Part shown: one piece after another, positions 42,551 to 50,630 of the stretch
Numbering within the stretch: the first letter of the stretch is position 1
Layout: every line of letters starts with the position of its first letter
Source of the DNA: Halorussus vallis
GTDB lineage: Archaea > Halobacteriota > Halobacteria > Halobacteriales > Haladaptataceae
Assembly (NCBI RefSeq): GCF_024138165.1
Contig: NZ_CP100000.1
Location: 372,001 to 436,000, forward strand
Direction: 5' to 3'
DNA: 64,000 nt
Position numbers and translations under genes: made by a program
Notes under the pieces: generated by a model
Databases searched by the model: none
Told to the model about the DNA's origin: nothing
What the model saw: only the letters and a program-made list of their open reading frames with translations

Positions 42551-43906
42551 ATGAGCGACTCCGCCCGCGACCTCGACTCGGAAACCGGGGCAGAAGTCGA
42601 AACCGAAGTCGGGGTCGAATCCGAGGAGGACACGGCGACCGAGGTCGAAACCGAAGTCGCGGTCGTCGGCGTGGGGCCCGGCGGGTGCGTCCTGAGCTAT
42701 CTGCTCGCCCGGAGCGGAGTCGAGACGGTCCTGCTGGAGCGCCACGCGGACCTCGACCGGGAGTTCCGCGGCTACTTCTTCCAGCCGCTGGCCGTCTCCC
42801 TGTTCGCGGAGATGGGAGTGCTGGACGACGTACTGGCGCTCTCTCACGAGAAAATCGTCCGACCTGAACTCCGCGTATTCGGTCGCTCCTACGAGGTGTT
42901 CGACCTCTCGGACCTGCCGGGACCGGGGTACGGAGTCCTGATGGAACAGCCGCCGCTGCTCCGGTTGCTCATCGACCGGGCCGACGAGTACGACAACTTC
43001 CGATTTCGGCCGGCGACGGGGGCGAGCGACCTCCTGACCGGGGACGAGGGGGTCGTCGGACTCCGGGCGCGGGACCGCGAGGCCGACGAAGAGCTGATAG
43101 TGCGAAGCCGCCTCGTCGTCGGCGCCGACGGCCGCTACTCCACGGTTCGAAAGGCCGCCGGCATCGACCCCGGACTGCTGGAGTCGCGGGTGGAACTGGT
43201 CTGGTTCAAACTCCCCGCGAGCGTCGTCTCGGCGTCGGCGCAGGCCCGCATCGAAGCCGCGGGGCAGTTGCTGTACTTCGGGCTGGGCGACGAGGAGGCC
43301 CAGCTCGGCTGGTTCGTCGAGAAGGGGACGTACCCCGACCTGCGCGAGCGCGGCATTGAGGCGTTCCGGCGGCGGGTCGCGGCGGTCGACCCGTCGCTGG
43401 CGAGTGCGCTCTCTGATCACCTCACCGACTTCGAGGACTGCTCGCTACTCCGCATCGAACCCGGACTGAGCGACGACTGGACCGGCGACGGACTCCTGTT
43501 GCTCGGCGACGCGGCCCACGTCGCCTCGCCCGTCGGCGGCCAGGGCAACGGACTGGCGATTCAGGACGCCGTCGTCGCCCACCGGGTCGTGACGGAGGCG
43601 CTGAGCCGAAGTGATGCGGCCACGCTGGCCGACGCGAGCGACCCACTCTCCGAGGAGGCGCTTCGGGCCTTCGAGTCGCGTCGCCGCCCCGCGGTCGAGA
43701 AGGTGCTTCGACTCCAGCGCCGGGGCGAACGCGGCCTGACGTGGCTGGTGCTCGACGGCGACGACGTTCCGGCATGGCTGAAGCGGCCGCTCCTCCGGGC
43801 GGTGTTCGGGACGCTTCCCTGGAACCCGTTCGTGCGGTCGGCGATGCGGACGTTCGCGCTCGGGCCGGACCCCGTGTCGGTGGACACGACCCGATTCGTC
43901 GACTAG
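42551..43906 (+). CDS. FAD-dependent monooxygenase (PHBH/UbiH-like)
   Basis: 451 aa, starting 13 bp after the DRTGG gene. An acidic 35-residue N-terminus with two copies of the VETEV coding repeat precedes VAVVGVGPGGCVLSYLLARSG (FAD dinucleotide fold). GADGRYSTVRKAAG binds FAD/NAD(P)H, and GLLLLGDAAHVASPVGGQGNGLAIQDAV is the second FAD motif. The family hydroxylates aromatic or polyprenyl substrates or, as in geranylgeranyl reductase, reduces double bonds; the closest visible signature is the aromatic hydroxylase type. Likely cotranscribed with the two preceding genes. Confidence 0.85.
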   Translation: MSDSARDLDSETGAEVETEVGVESEEDTATEVETEVAVVGVGPGGCVLSYLLARSGVETVLLERHADLDREFRGYFFQPLAVSLFAEMGVLDDVLALSHEKIVRPELRVFGRSYEVFDLSDLPGPGYGVLMEQPPLLRLLIDRADEYDNFRFRPATGASDLLTGDEGVVGLRARDREADEELIVRSRLVVGADGRYSTVRKAAGIDPGLLESRVELVWFKLPASVVSASAQARIEAAGQLLYFGLGDEEAQLGWFVEKGTYPDLRERGIEAFRRRVAAVDPSLASALSDHLTDFEDCSLLRIEPGLSDDWTGDGLLLLGDAAHVASPVGGQGNGLAIQDAVVAHRVVTEALSRSDAATLADASDPLSEEALRAFESRRRPAVEKVLRLQRRGERGLTWLVLDGDDVPAWLKRPLLRAVFGTLPWNPFVRSAMRTFALGPDPVSVDTTRFVD

Positions 43907-44036
43907 CGTTCGCCGACTATCGCCGTCGTCAATCCCGCTCGAACGCCGACTCGACCTCACCCGGTTCCGCACTTTCGGTGTCAGTCGTTGCCACACCACC
44001 CGGTCGTTTATGGCGGCTCTGGGAGTAGCCACGCGT

Positions 44037-44573
44037 ATGCCCGGTTCGGTGTTCCTCCGCGGCGAGGACGTGACCCTGCAGACGGTCGAAGAGGAGGACC
44101 TGGAGTTCCTGCGAGACGCCATCAACGACCCCGAGGTCCGGAAGGGCCTGATGGCAACGAAACCCATCAACGGCCACCAGGAGCAGGAATACTTCGAGGA
44201 GCGAATCTCGAGCGACGACGACGTGAGCCTGCTGATCTGCCACGACGACGAACCGGTCGGGAGCATCGGCCTCCACCACGACGACGGCCGGTCGGGTAGC
44301 GCGGAGATCGGCATCTTCCTCGCGCCCGAGTACCACGGTCGGGGGTACGGCACCGAGGCCTCGCGCCTGCTCGTCACGTACGCCCTCGACGAACTCAGGC
44401 TTCACCGCGTCCAGGCGCGCGTGCTGGCGACCAACGAAGCCTCCCAGCGGGTCTGGGAGAAACTCGGCTTCGAGCGCGAGGGCGTCCACCGCGAGGAGCA
44501 GTACAAGGACGGCGAGTACGTCGACGTGGTGTACTTGGGCGTGCTCGAAGACGAGTGGGACGCCGAGGCGTAG
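44037..44573 (+). CDS. GNAT acetyltransferase (RimJ/RimL type)
   Basis: 178 aa from ATG 44037. VFLRGEDVTLQTVEEEDLEFLRDAINDPEV, then GSIGLHHDDGRSGSAEIGIFLAPEYHGRGYGTEASRLLVTYALDEL (motifs D and A, with R-G-x-G-x-G/A), then VQARVLATNEASQRVWEKLGFEREG and a terminal YVDVVYLGVLE. Transfers an acetyl group to a protein N-terminus or small amine. A TATA-like GTCGTTTATGG ends about 15 bp before an alternative ATG at 44010; I prefer 44037. Confidence 0.88.
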   Translation: MPGSVFLRGEDVTLQTVEEEDLEFLRDAINDPEVRKGLMATKPINGHQEQEYFEERISSDDDVSLLICHDDEPVGSIGLHHDDGRSGSAEIGIFLAPEYHGRGYGTEASRLLVTYALDELRLHRVQARVLATNEASQRVWEKLGFEREGVHREEQYKDGEYVDVVYLGVLEDEWDAEA

Positions 44574-44589
44574 CGTCCCACTACTTGCC

Positions 44590-45084
44590 TCACTCGCACC
44601 CGAAGAGGAGTTCGGTCGTCGCGTTCGCCTTGATTTTGATCTCGAATCGCGACGCGCTCCCCTGGCGCGCACAGTCCTCGACCATGGTTTCGAACCGTCC
44701 AGAAGTCAGGTCGACGGTCCGCGTCGAAGCATTGTCGACGCGGACGTAGACGACGAGTTCGCCGCGCGCCTCCTCGGATCTCGGCGGCAGGATGGTTCTA
44801 CTCGACGGTTCGTCGTCCGCCACCGTCCCGAGTTCGAACGACGTCCAGCGGACCACCGACTCGTTTTCGGTTACTAGGACCCCGATACGGTGAGGTTCGG
44901 CGTCGTCGTTGGTAATCGATACCGCTTCGACCGGCGGAACTGACGACCGCTCGGCGCCGAATCCGAACGTGCCGGCACAACCGGCGAGTGCGACGAGGAG
45001 GGCGAGCGCGACCGCACTTCGGAGTCGGGCGAGAGCGTCACTGCGGCGACGCTCGCGCCCCGCCCCATCGGAGGACGAGGACAT
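44590..45084 (-). CDS. Lipoprotein of unknown function
   Basis: 164 aa from ATG 45084. A charged N-terminus with RERRRSDALARL is followed by a hydrophobic stretch (SAVALALLVALAGCAG) ending in a lipobox Cys. The mature part is a beta-rich domain: VEAVSITNDDAEPHRIGVLVTENESVVRWTSFELG, RGELVVYVRVDNASTRTVDLTSG. It contains no arginine-pair signal, so a Sec lipoprotein. Its function is unknown. The frame continues upstream beyond 45084 without protein-like composition. Confidence 0.6.
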   Translation of the reverse strand: MSSSSDGAGRERRRSDALARLRSAVALALLVALAGCAGTFGFGAERSSVPPVEAVSITNDDAEPHRIGVLVTENESVVRWTSFELGTVADDEPSSRTILPPRSEEARGELVVYVRVDNASTRTVDLTSGRFETMVEDCARQGSASRFEIKIKANATTELLFGCE

Positions 45085-45223
45085 ACGACGGTCGTCGTTC
45101 CGACGTGTAAGTTTTCCGTTACTCGACGTGGTGCATCGCCGCGAGGCGTACCGTCCGGACGTCTCGGTGCGGCGCGTCGGCGTCCACTGTGGCGGGCGCC
45201 GACGCGCCGCGGTGCCGGTTGGG

Positions 45224-45466
45224 TCACTCCACGAACGCGCGAACCGCACGCTCGATACCGAGGCCGACGGCGACGACGGCGAAGGAGAACGCACAGAACA
45301 GCGCGACCACCTGGAGCGTGTCGCCCGGCGTCGCCGACACCGCCAGTCCGACGACGAACAACGCCGTCGCCATCAGCCATATCGGCACGACGAACCACTT
45401 GACGGCCCAGTGGTCGTCCAGGAACGACGAGACGCGGTGGACCGTCGGGGAGTTCGACAGGGACAT
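45224..45466 (-). CDS. Small membrane protein
   Basis: 80 aa from ATG 45466. VSSFLDDHWAVKWFVVPIWLMATALFVVGLAV (about 13-43) and TLQVVALFCAFSFAVVAVGLGI (about 51-72) are two transmembrane helices joined by a short SATPGD loop. Function unknown. It lies upstream of, and divergent from, the gene at 45592. The longer frame to 45547 would start in the promoter region of the divergent unit. Confidence 0.55.
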   Translation of the reverse strand: MSLSNSPTVHRVSSFLDDHWAVKWFVVPIWLMATALFVVGLAVSATPGDTLQVVALFCAFSFAVVAVGLGIERAVRAFVE

Positions 45467-45556
45467 ACGGAGTTCTACGCGGACGTTGGTCGGCATCGCG
45501 CATAAAGGTTGGATGGATGATACCAAAGGTGCACTCGGCCGAACCACCCGGAGGAG

Positions 45557-45566
45557 GATATATATC
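45557..45566 (+). promoter_or_regulatory. TATA-type promoter of the two-membrane-protein operon
   Basis: GGATATATATC is one of the clearest TATA elements in the window; its centre is about 30 bp before the ATG at 45592, giving a leaderless or nearly leaderless transcript. Confidence 0.55.
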
Positions 45567-45591
45567 GGGGGAGCGACAACCGAGCGAGAAG

Positions 45592-45876
45592 ATGGGACTC
45601 GAACGAATATTGGCGATGGGGACGACGCTCGCGCTCGCGGGGACGCTCCCGCTGGCGCTCGTCGCGTCCCGCGGATTCAGCGGCGCGCCGTTCGGTTCGG
45701 TGTTGCGACCGCTCCCGGTCGTGCTGGGCGCGTTCCTGGCGCTGAACGCGAACGAGGTGCTCGGCACCGAGACGCCGCCAGCCTACGAACTCGTCGTCTC
45801 CCTGGTGGCGATCTGCGGCATCCTCGTCTCGGCCGCGCACGTCCTCGTGCTTCTCACCGAACGGAGGAAACTGTGA
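45592..45876 (+). CDS. Small membrane protein, first gene of a three-gene unit
   Basis: 94 aa from ATG 45592, with three hydrophobic segments: LAMGTTLALAGTLPLALVAS, VLRPLPVVLGAFLALNA and YELVVSLVAICGILVSAAHVLVLL. Its stop (TGA 45874-45876) overlaps the next start GTG at 45873. Function unknown; the coupling with the following gene suggests a joint membrane complex. Confidence 0.6.
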   Translation: MGLERILAMGTTLALAGTLPLALVASRGFSGAPFGSVLRPLPVVLGAFLALNANEVLGTETPPAYELVVSLVAICGILVSAAHVLVLLTERRKL

Positions 45877-46226
45877 TTCCCGCGAGCGACCTCGTCTCGT
45901 TCGTGTTCATCCTCGAGACGACGGCGCTCGTCATCGCGAGCCTGTTGCTCGTCTATCCGGTCGTCACGCACGCCCGGAACGTCGCGCACACGCGCGGCCT
46001 GTTGTTGCTCGCGGCGGCGTTCCTCCTGGTCACGGCCTCCTACGTCGCGGCGGTTCCCCTCCACCGGCCGCTCGTCTCGGAGGCGCTGGAGTTCGTGGCG
46101 TCGCTGTTCGCCGCCGCGGGTATCTGGCAGTTCGCGCGGCCGTTCGTCCGGTTCGGCGACGAGGAGTTCGACGCGTCTGCCGTGGGCGAAACCGCCGGAG
46201 GGTTCGAGAGTGCCGGAGACGACTGA
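45873..46226 (+). CDS. Three-helix membrane protein coupled to its neighbours
   Basis: 117 aa from GTG 45873 (overlapping the previous stop). DLVSFVFILETTALVIASLLLVYPVV, GLLLLAAAFLLVTASYVAAVPLH and VSEALEFVASLFAAAGIWQFARPF are hydrophobic helices; the last third is acidic and cytosolic. Its 3' end overlaps the start of the KaiC-like gene by 17 bases, so all three genes are translationally coupled. No family name. Confidence 0.65.
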   Translation: MIPASDLVSFVFILETTALVIASLLLVYPVVTHARNVAHTRGLLLLAAAFLLVTASYVAAVPLHRPLVSEALEFVASLFAAAGIWQFARPFVRFGDEEFDASAVGETAGGFESAGDD

Positions 46227-46740
46227 GTCGACGGCGGTGTCGCTCGACCCCGGCGAACAGGCGTTGGTCACCGTCCCGTCGATGCACCCGCCGCTCTCGT
46301 CGCTGCCGGACTCGGCGTTCGAGAACCTGCTGGTCGTCTCCGCGACGGCGTCGCCGTCGAAGGTCGAGAGCGCGGTCGAACGCCGGGGCGGCGACCCCGC
46401 GAAGGTCGGGGTCGTCCCGGTCACGGGGTCGCCGAGCGAGTACGACGGGCCGCTGTGGACGACCGACCCCGTCGACCCCAGCGACCTCACCGGCATCAGC
46501 ATCCGCCTCTCGAAGGCGCTGCGGTACGTCACGGCCGACGGGTGGGTGCTCTTCGACAGCCTGAACGTCCTGCTGATGTACGCCCGCGAGGACCAAGTGT
46601 ACCGACTCCTCGATTCGGTGGTTTCGAACGTCCGGAGCAGAGAGGCCCGCGGGGCCTACTGCATCGTCCGCGAGGCGGTCACGGAGGAGACGTACTCCCG
46701 GTTCCGGGAACCGTTCGACGCGGCGATAACCGTCGAGTAG
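46210..46740 (+). CDS. Degenerate KaiC/RecA-fold (HTR-like) haloarchaeal protein
   Basis: 176 aa from GTG 46210. ALVTVPSMHPPLSSL and FENLLVVSATASPSKVESAVERRG replace the P-loop strand of a KaiC domain. LSKALRYVTADGWVLFDSLNVLLMYAREDQVYRLLDSVVSNVRSREARGAYCIVREAV and the final EPFDAAITVE match the strand and helix pattern of the paralogue at 13120. No Walker A lysine. It probably acts as a partner of the two coupled membrane proteins. Function unknown; I recall this group as 'HTR-like' in haloarchaea. Confidence 0.7.
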   Translation: MPETTESTAVSLDPGEQALVTVPSMHPPLSSLPDSAFENLLVVSATASPSKVESAVERRGGDPAKVGVVPVTGSPSEYDGPLWTTDPVDPSDLTGISIRLSKALRYVTADGWVLFDSLNVLLMYAREDQVYRLLDSVVSNVRSREARGAYCIVREAVTEETYSRFREPFDAAITVE

Positions 46741-46842
46741 AACTGGTGGCTCGGCGTCGAACGGGACTGACCCGGCCTCGCTCGACCGCGATAGTTCCCC
46801 GGAATCGAGCGATGGTTTTCCGCGAAGTGACGGCGGAATGGC

Positions 46843-46856
46843 CATAATAAATTTAA
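46843..46856 (+). promoter_or_regulatory. TATA-type promoter of the rhodanese lipoprotein gene
   Basis: ATAATAAATTTAATA is the AT-richest element for several kilobases and is centred about 37 bp before the ATG at 46887, predicting a leader of roughly ten bases. Confidence 0.55.
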
Positions 46857-46886
46857 TAGCTCCTCGAACGCTAGGGCCATCCAGTA

Positions 46887-47699
46887 ATGAAACGCCGAAC
46901 GTTCTTGGCGGCGGGTACGGCCTCGCTCTCTGCGGTGGCCGGCTGTCTCAGTAGCGGTAGCGGCGGCGAACAGACCTCGACGCCGTGGTCCGGCTACTCG
47001 GAGAACAAGCCCTCCGACGGGAACACCGACGGCTATCCGCCCAAGTTCGACCAGCAACCGAAGAAACGGTCCATCGACACCTCGCTGTTCAAGACGGTCA
47101 AGGAAGGCGGCGTGCAGGTCCCGCTGGCTCCCATCGACGTCGTCCACTACTGGTACAAGCGGCGGGAAGCCCGGTTCGCCGACGCGCGCGGCCCGCGGTC
47201 GTACAAGGCCTCCCACGTACTCGGGGCGGTGCTGAGTCCCGCGCCGGAGAAGTACCGCGCCCCGAACGACCCGGTGAACGAATGGCCGAAGGACGACCGC
47301 ATCGTCTGTTACTGCGGCTGTCCGCACCATCTCTCGTCGATCCGAGCGTCACAGCTCATCAACGCTGGCTACAAGAACGTCTACGTCATCGACGAGGGGT
47401 TCGGCGCGTGGATGCAGCGGAGCTATCCGATGGCCGGCAACGACGTCCAGTCGCAGTCGCTGCCGGACGCGTGGGTGCTTCGCGGAAAGACCGCCGCCTC
47501 CTACGCCGGCAAGAACGCCTGGGCACGCCACCCCGACTCCGAGCAGATAGAGTCGACCAACATCGCCGACGACGGGAGCTACGAACTCCACCTCAAGTTC
47601 TACGACGTGGGCCCCGACTCCGTGGTCAGCGTCGAGACGCCGGAGTACACCGTCGAAGGGACGCTCTCGGAACTCTCGTCGGGCACCATCACCGGGTAA
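46887..47699 (+). CDS. Secreted rhodanese-domain lipoprotein
   Basis: 270 aa. KRRTFLAAGTASLSAVAGCLSSG is a Tat-type signal with a lipobox Cys. The rhodanese domain holds the loop IVCYCGCPHHLSSIRASQLINAGYKNVYVIDEGFGAWM with the active-site Cys in the CYCGCPHH loop. C-terminal about 70 residues form a beta-rich extension (YELHLKFYDVGPDSVVSVETPEYTVEG). The protein would transfer sulfane sulfur or act in thiol chemistry outside the cell. Single gene with its own strong promoter. Confidence 0.85.
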   Translation: MKRRTFLAAGTASLSAVAGCLSSGSGGEQTSTPWSGYSENKPSDGNTDGYPPKFDQQPKKRSIDTSLFKTVKEGGVQVPLAPIDVVHYWYKRREARFADARGPRSYKASHVLGAVLSPAPEKYRAPNDPVNEWPKDDRIVCYCGCPHHLSSIRASQLINAGYKNVYVIDEGFGAWMQRSYPMAGNDVQSQSLPDAWVLRGKTAASYAGKNAWARHPDSEQIESTNIADDGSYELHLKFYDVGPDSVVSVETPEYTVEGTLSELSSGTITG

Positions 47700-47756
47700 C
47701 GGTTCTCGCCGGCCGTCTCGACGGCTGGCGACGCCCGTCACCGCGCGACTTTCCTT

Positions 47757-48857
47757 CTACGGTTTCTCCACGTCGGCCTCGCCGACGTCAACCGGGTCTT
47801 CGAGGTCGCCCAGCACCGCTTCGAAGGCGTCGGTCGCGGTCACGAGGCCGACGACGTCGCCCTCCGATTCCACCAGCGCGAGTTCCTGATTCTCCGCCTG
47901 GAACCGGTCGATAGCCTCGCTGACCGGCGTGTCCGCCGCAACCGTCATCGGTTCGGTCGCGAACTCCTCGAACGACCGCTCGCCCGACTTCAGCGCCGCC
48001 AGACTGCCCACGACCGTCGGCGTGTAGACGACGCCGACGAACTCCTCCAGCGACTCGCCGACCAGCGGGAACCGGACGTGGGGGCGCTCGGCGACGACGC
48101 GGACGTTCTCCTCCGGGTCGTTCGTGGTCGAGAGCGGTACCACCTCCGGGCGGTCGACCATGACGTCCGACACCGGGATGTCGTCGATGTGGAGCGCCGC
48201 GAGCACCTCCTCCTCGCGTTCCTCGTCGAGGCCGGCGCGGCGCAGGATGTCGCCCATCTCTCGGCGGACGTCTCCCCGGCCCGTCACCCTCGGCCGGTCG
48301 CCGTCGGTTCCCTCGCCGCCCTCCTCGGCCTCGGTCCACGACCGCGTCATCTCGACGCCGCCGAGCGACAGGATTCCCTTCGCGGTCCGGTCGGCGACGA
48401 CGATGAACGGTTTCATGAGCTTCGTCCAGTAGTACAGCGGCGGCGCGCCGTACTTGGCGACGGTCCTGGTCCGCTCGATGCCGAGGTACGTCGGGGTCTG
48501 CTCGCCGACGACGACGTGGAGCATGTTGATGGTCCCGAGCGCGAACAGGGCCGCCAGCGCGTGCGAGCCAAGGCCGATGGTTTCGAGGACCGGCGCGAAC
48601 AGGTGTGCGAGCGCGGGTTCGGCGACCACGCCGAGGCCGACGCTCGCGATGGTGATGCCGAACTGGCACCCCGAGAGGTACACCTCCAGTCGGTCGGTCA
48701 TCCCCCAGGCGCGGCGCAGACCCGCCGACCCCCGGAACGCCTCCTCCTCGAACTGTCGGACGCGAGTCATGGCGAACTCTATCGTCACGAAGTAGCCGTT
48801 GAGCAGGAGGAGGAACGCCCCGCCGACCAGTCGCGCACCCGTAGCCAACTCGACCAT
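47757..48857 (-). CDS. CNNM/CorC-type transport protein with CBS pair
   Basis: 366 aa from ATG 48857. The DUF21/CNNM membrane part has three or four helices, with LVGGAFLLLLNGYFVTIEFAMTRVR, GITIASVGLGVVAEPAL and LAALFALGTINMLHVVVGEQTPTYLGIERT. A CBS pair follows (SDVMVDRPEVVPLS; FPLVGESLEEFVGVVYTPTVV; EPMTVAADTPVSEAIDRFQAENQELALVESEGDVVGLVTATDAFEA). Homologues export or regulate Mg2+/Co2+ and are HlyC/CorC-like. The usual C-terminal CorC domain is absent. The longer frame upstream is not protein-like. Confidence 0.85.
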   Translation of the reverse strand: MVELATGARLVGGAFLLLLNGYFVTIEFAMTRVRQFEEEAFRGSAGLRRAWGMTDRLEVYLSGCQFGITIASVGLGVVAEPALAHLFAPVLETIGLGSHALAALFALGTINMLHVVVGEQTPTYLGIERTRTVAKYGAPPLYYWTKLMKPFIVVADRTAKGILSLGGVEMTRSWTEAEEGGEGTDGDRPRVTGRGDVRREMGDILRRAGLDEEREEEVLAALHIDDIPVSDVMVDRPEVVPLSTTNDPEENVRVVAERPHVRFPLVGESLEEFVGVVYTPTVVGSLAALKSGERSFEEFATEPMTVAADTPVSEAIDRFQAENQELALVESEGDVVGLVTATDAFEAVLGDLEDPVDVGEADVEKP

Positions 48858-49014
48858 TACCGTACGCGAGTCCGGAAATCCGCAAAAGTCTGACGGCGAC
48901 CGCCGTTTCGAAACGAAGCGCATCTTCGGCTTTCGCTGTCACGGAGGTTTTCTCAATCAGGTCCTGCTGAAGTTATTTTATCGAAGTGTAGGAAATGATA
49001 ACCCGTACCAAAGA

Positions 49015-49024
49015 TATTATTATA
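49015..49024 (+). promoter_or_regulatory. TATA-type promoter setting the subtilase start
   Basis: TATTATTATA is centred about 27 bp before the ATG at 49047, so the transcript would begin at that ATG. It lies too close to the upstream ATG at 49026 for that start to be used. Confidence 0.55.
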
Positions 49025-49046
49025 GATGGTTGAGTCGAAAGCACTC

Positions 49047-50417
49047 ATGGTCGGTTACAACAGACGGTCGTTCCTGAAGGTGAGCGGCGCAGTACTAGGT
49101 GGAATCGCGGTCGGCAGCACGGTCACCGCCGCGGCGTCGAGCGAGCGCTTCCTCGTCGACGCGAAGAAGACCTCGGCGTCGGCCGCCGAAGCGGCGGGAC
49201 TCGACGTCGTCTACGACCTGCACGAGATCGACACGCTGGTCGTCGAGGGGAGCGAGTCCGACGTACGGTCGCTCGGGGCCGACTACGCGCCGGACGCGCT
49301 CTACTCGCTCGACCTGCCCGTCGAGGAGCGGGCGCCCATCACGGTGGAAGACGCCGAAACCGCGGAGTCGGCGTCGGCCCGCGACGAACCGTACTACCCG
49401 CTCCAGTGGGACAAGCAGGCCCAGAATGTCCCCGCGGCCCACGAGATAACTCAGGGCGAGGGGACGCGCGTGGCCATCATCGACAGTGGCGTCACCGCCT
49501 CGCACCCGGACCTCGAACACGCGGTGAACGAGGAACTGTCGCGGAACTTTAGCGGCGACGGCCTCGGCGCCGGGGGTCCGTACGGCGGCTACCACGGCAC
49601 GCACGTCGCGGGTATCGTCGCCGCCAACGACGACAACGAGGTGGGTGTCGTCGGCACCGCGCCCGAAACCGAACTGGTAGACTGTCGGGTCTTCCCGTAC
49701 CACGACGAGGGCGCGTCGTTCGCCAGCATCGTGGCGGCGCTCGTCTACAGCGCGCGAATCGACAGCGACGCGGCCAACCTCAGCCTCGGCGCGTACCCGG
49801 TTCCGAAGACCGAAACCAAGGAGCTGTTCGGCAAGACCATCAAGCGGGCGACCCACTTCGCGCGCAAGCAGGGGACGCTGGTCGTCGTCGCGGCCGGCAA
49901 CGACGCCGCCGACCTCCAGCACGACGGCAACCTCGTCAGCGTGCCCGCCGAGGCGTCCAACGTGGTGTCGGTCAGCGCCACCGGTCCCATCGGGTTCAAC
50001 TGGGGCGCAGACGGCCTCGAAAGCCCGACCTACACGCCCGCGGTCTACACGAACTACGGCACGAACGCCATCGACGTGGCCGCGCCCGGCGGGAACTACG
50101 ACCCCGAGGCGTACACGAACGAGACACCCGGATGGTACTTCGACCTCGTGTTGAACACCGTCGGCCTGTACACGGAGTTCGACGAGGACGGCGTACCTCT
50201 CGAAGAGAGCCTGAGCACCGACTACAGTTGGGTCGCGGGGACGTCGATGGCCGCCCCACAGGTCGCGGGCATCGCGGCGCTCGTCCGGAGCCAGAACCCC
50301 GACTACCACGCCAAGGCGGTCCGGAAGGCGATTCGCGAGAGCGCGACCGTGCCCGAGGAGTTCGACAAGTCGTACTACGGCGCGGGCGTCGTCGACGCGT
50401 TCGACGCACTCGAATAA
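49047..50417 (+). CDS. Halolysin-like subtilisin (S8) serine protease
   Basis: 456 aa from ATG 49047. VGYNRRSFLKVSGAVLGGIAVGSTVTAAA is a Tat signal. An inhibitor-I9-like propeptide (about 30-115) precedes the catalytic domain: Asp in RVAIIDSGVTASHPDL, His in GYHGTHVAGIVA and Ser in GTSMAAPQVAG, with Asn in VVVAAGNDA as the oxyanion residue. The C-terminal extension of classical halolysins is absent, so it is a compact secreted protease. An upstream in-frame ATG at 49026 is made less likely by the promoter spacing. Confidence 0.92.
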   Translation: MVGYNRRSFLKVSGAVLGGIAVGSTVTAAASSERFLVDAKKTSASAAEAAGLDVVYDLHEIDTLVVEGSESDVRSLGADYAPDALYSLDLPVEERAPITVEDAETAESASARDEPYYPLQWDKQAQNVPAAHEITQGEGTRVAIIDSGVTASHPDLEHAVNEELSRNFSGDGLGAGGPYGGYHGTHVAGIVAANDDNEVGVVGTAPETELVDCRVFPYHDEGASFASIVAALVYSARIDSDAANLSLGAYPVPKTETKELFGKTIKRATHFARKQGTLVVVAAGNDAADLQHDGNLVSVPAEASNVVSVSATGPIGFNWGADGLESPTYTPAVYTNYGTNAIDVAAPGGNYDPEAYTNETPGWYFDLVLNTVGLYTEFDEDGVPLEESLSTDYSWVAGTSMAAPQVAGIAALVRSQNPDYHAKAVRKAIRESATVPEEFDKSYYGAGVVDAFDALE

Positions 50418-50550
50418 CGGCCCTCGGTAGCTCTTTTCGACCGGCGTTCTGATTCGCCGCCCCGTCTCGTGTCCGGTTTCTCGGCGTTCGCTTCGGCGTC
50501 TCTTCTCGATAGTGGTTCGCGTACCCACACGTCTCTCCGAATCCCCATCC

Positions 50551-50580
50551 TTTATGCCGAGCTGTTAGTAACCTCCTAAC
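50551..50580 (+). promoter_or_regulatory. Candidate TrmB-controlled promoter with inverted repeat
   Basis: TTTATG (50551-50556) is a TATA-like element, and GTTAG...CTAAC (50564-50568 and 50576-50580) form an inverted repeat around the predicted transcription start of the exporter operon. The repeat's site between TATA and start is where a repressor would block transcription; the candidate regulator is the TrmB protein at the end of the operon. Confidence 0.4.
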
Positions 50581-50630
50581 AACAGCACTGATAGTATGAT
50601 TCTACAAACAGCCCCGCGGAGGGCCGTCCC

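Noticed and set aside
42583-42660. Repeated VETEV coding motif at the start of the flavoprotein monooxygenase
   Set aside because: Two copies of a 16-bp stretch are present, but acidic low-complexity N-termini are common in haloarchaea and do not suggest a special element.
45085-45294. Upstream extension of the minus-strand lipoprotein frame
   Set aside because: It encodes an Arg/Ser-rich segment that would hide the lipobox signal; the ATG at 45084 gives a normal signal peptide.
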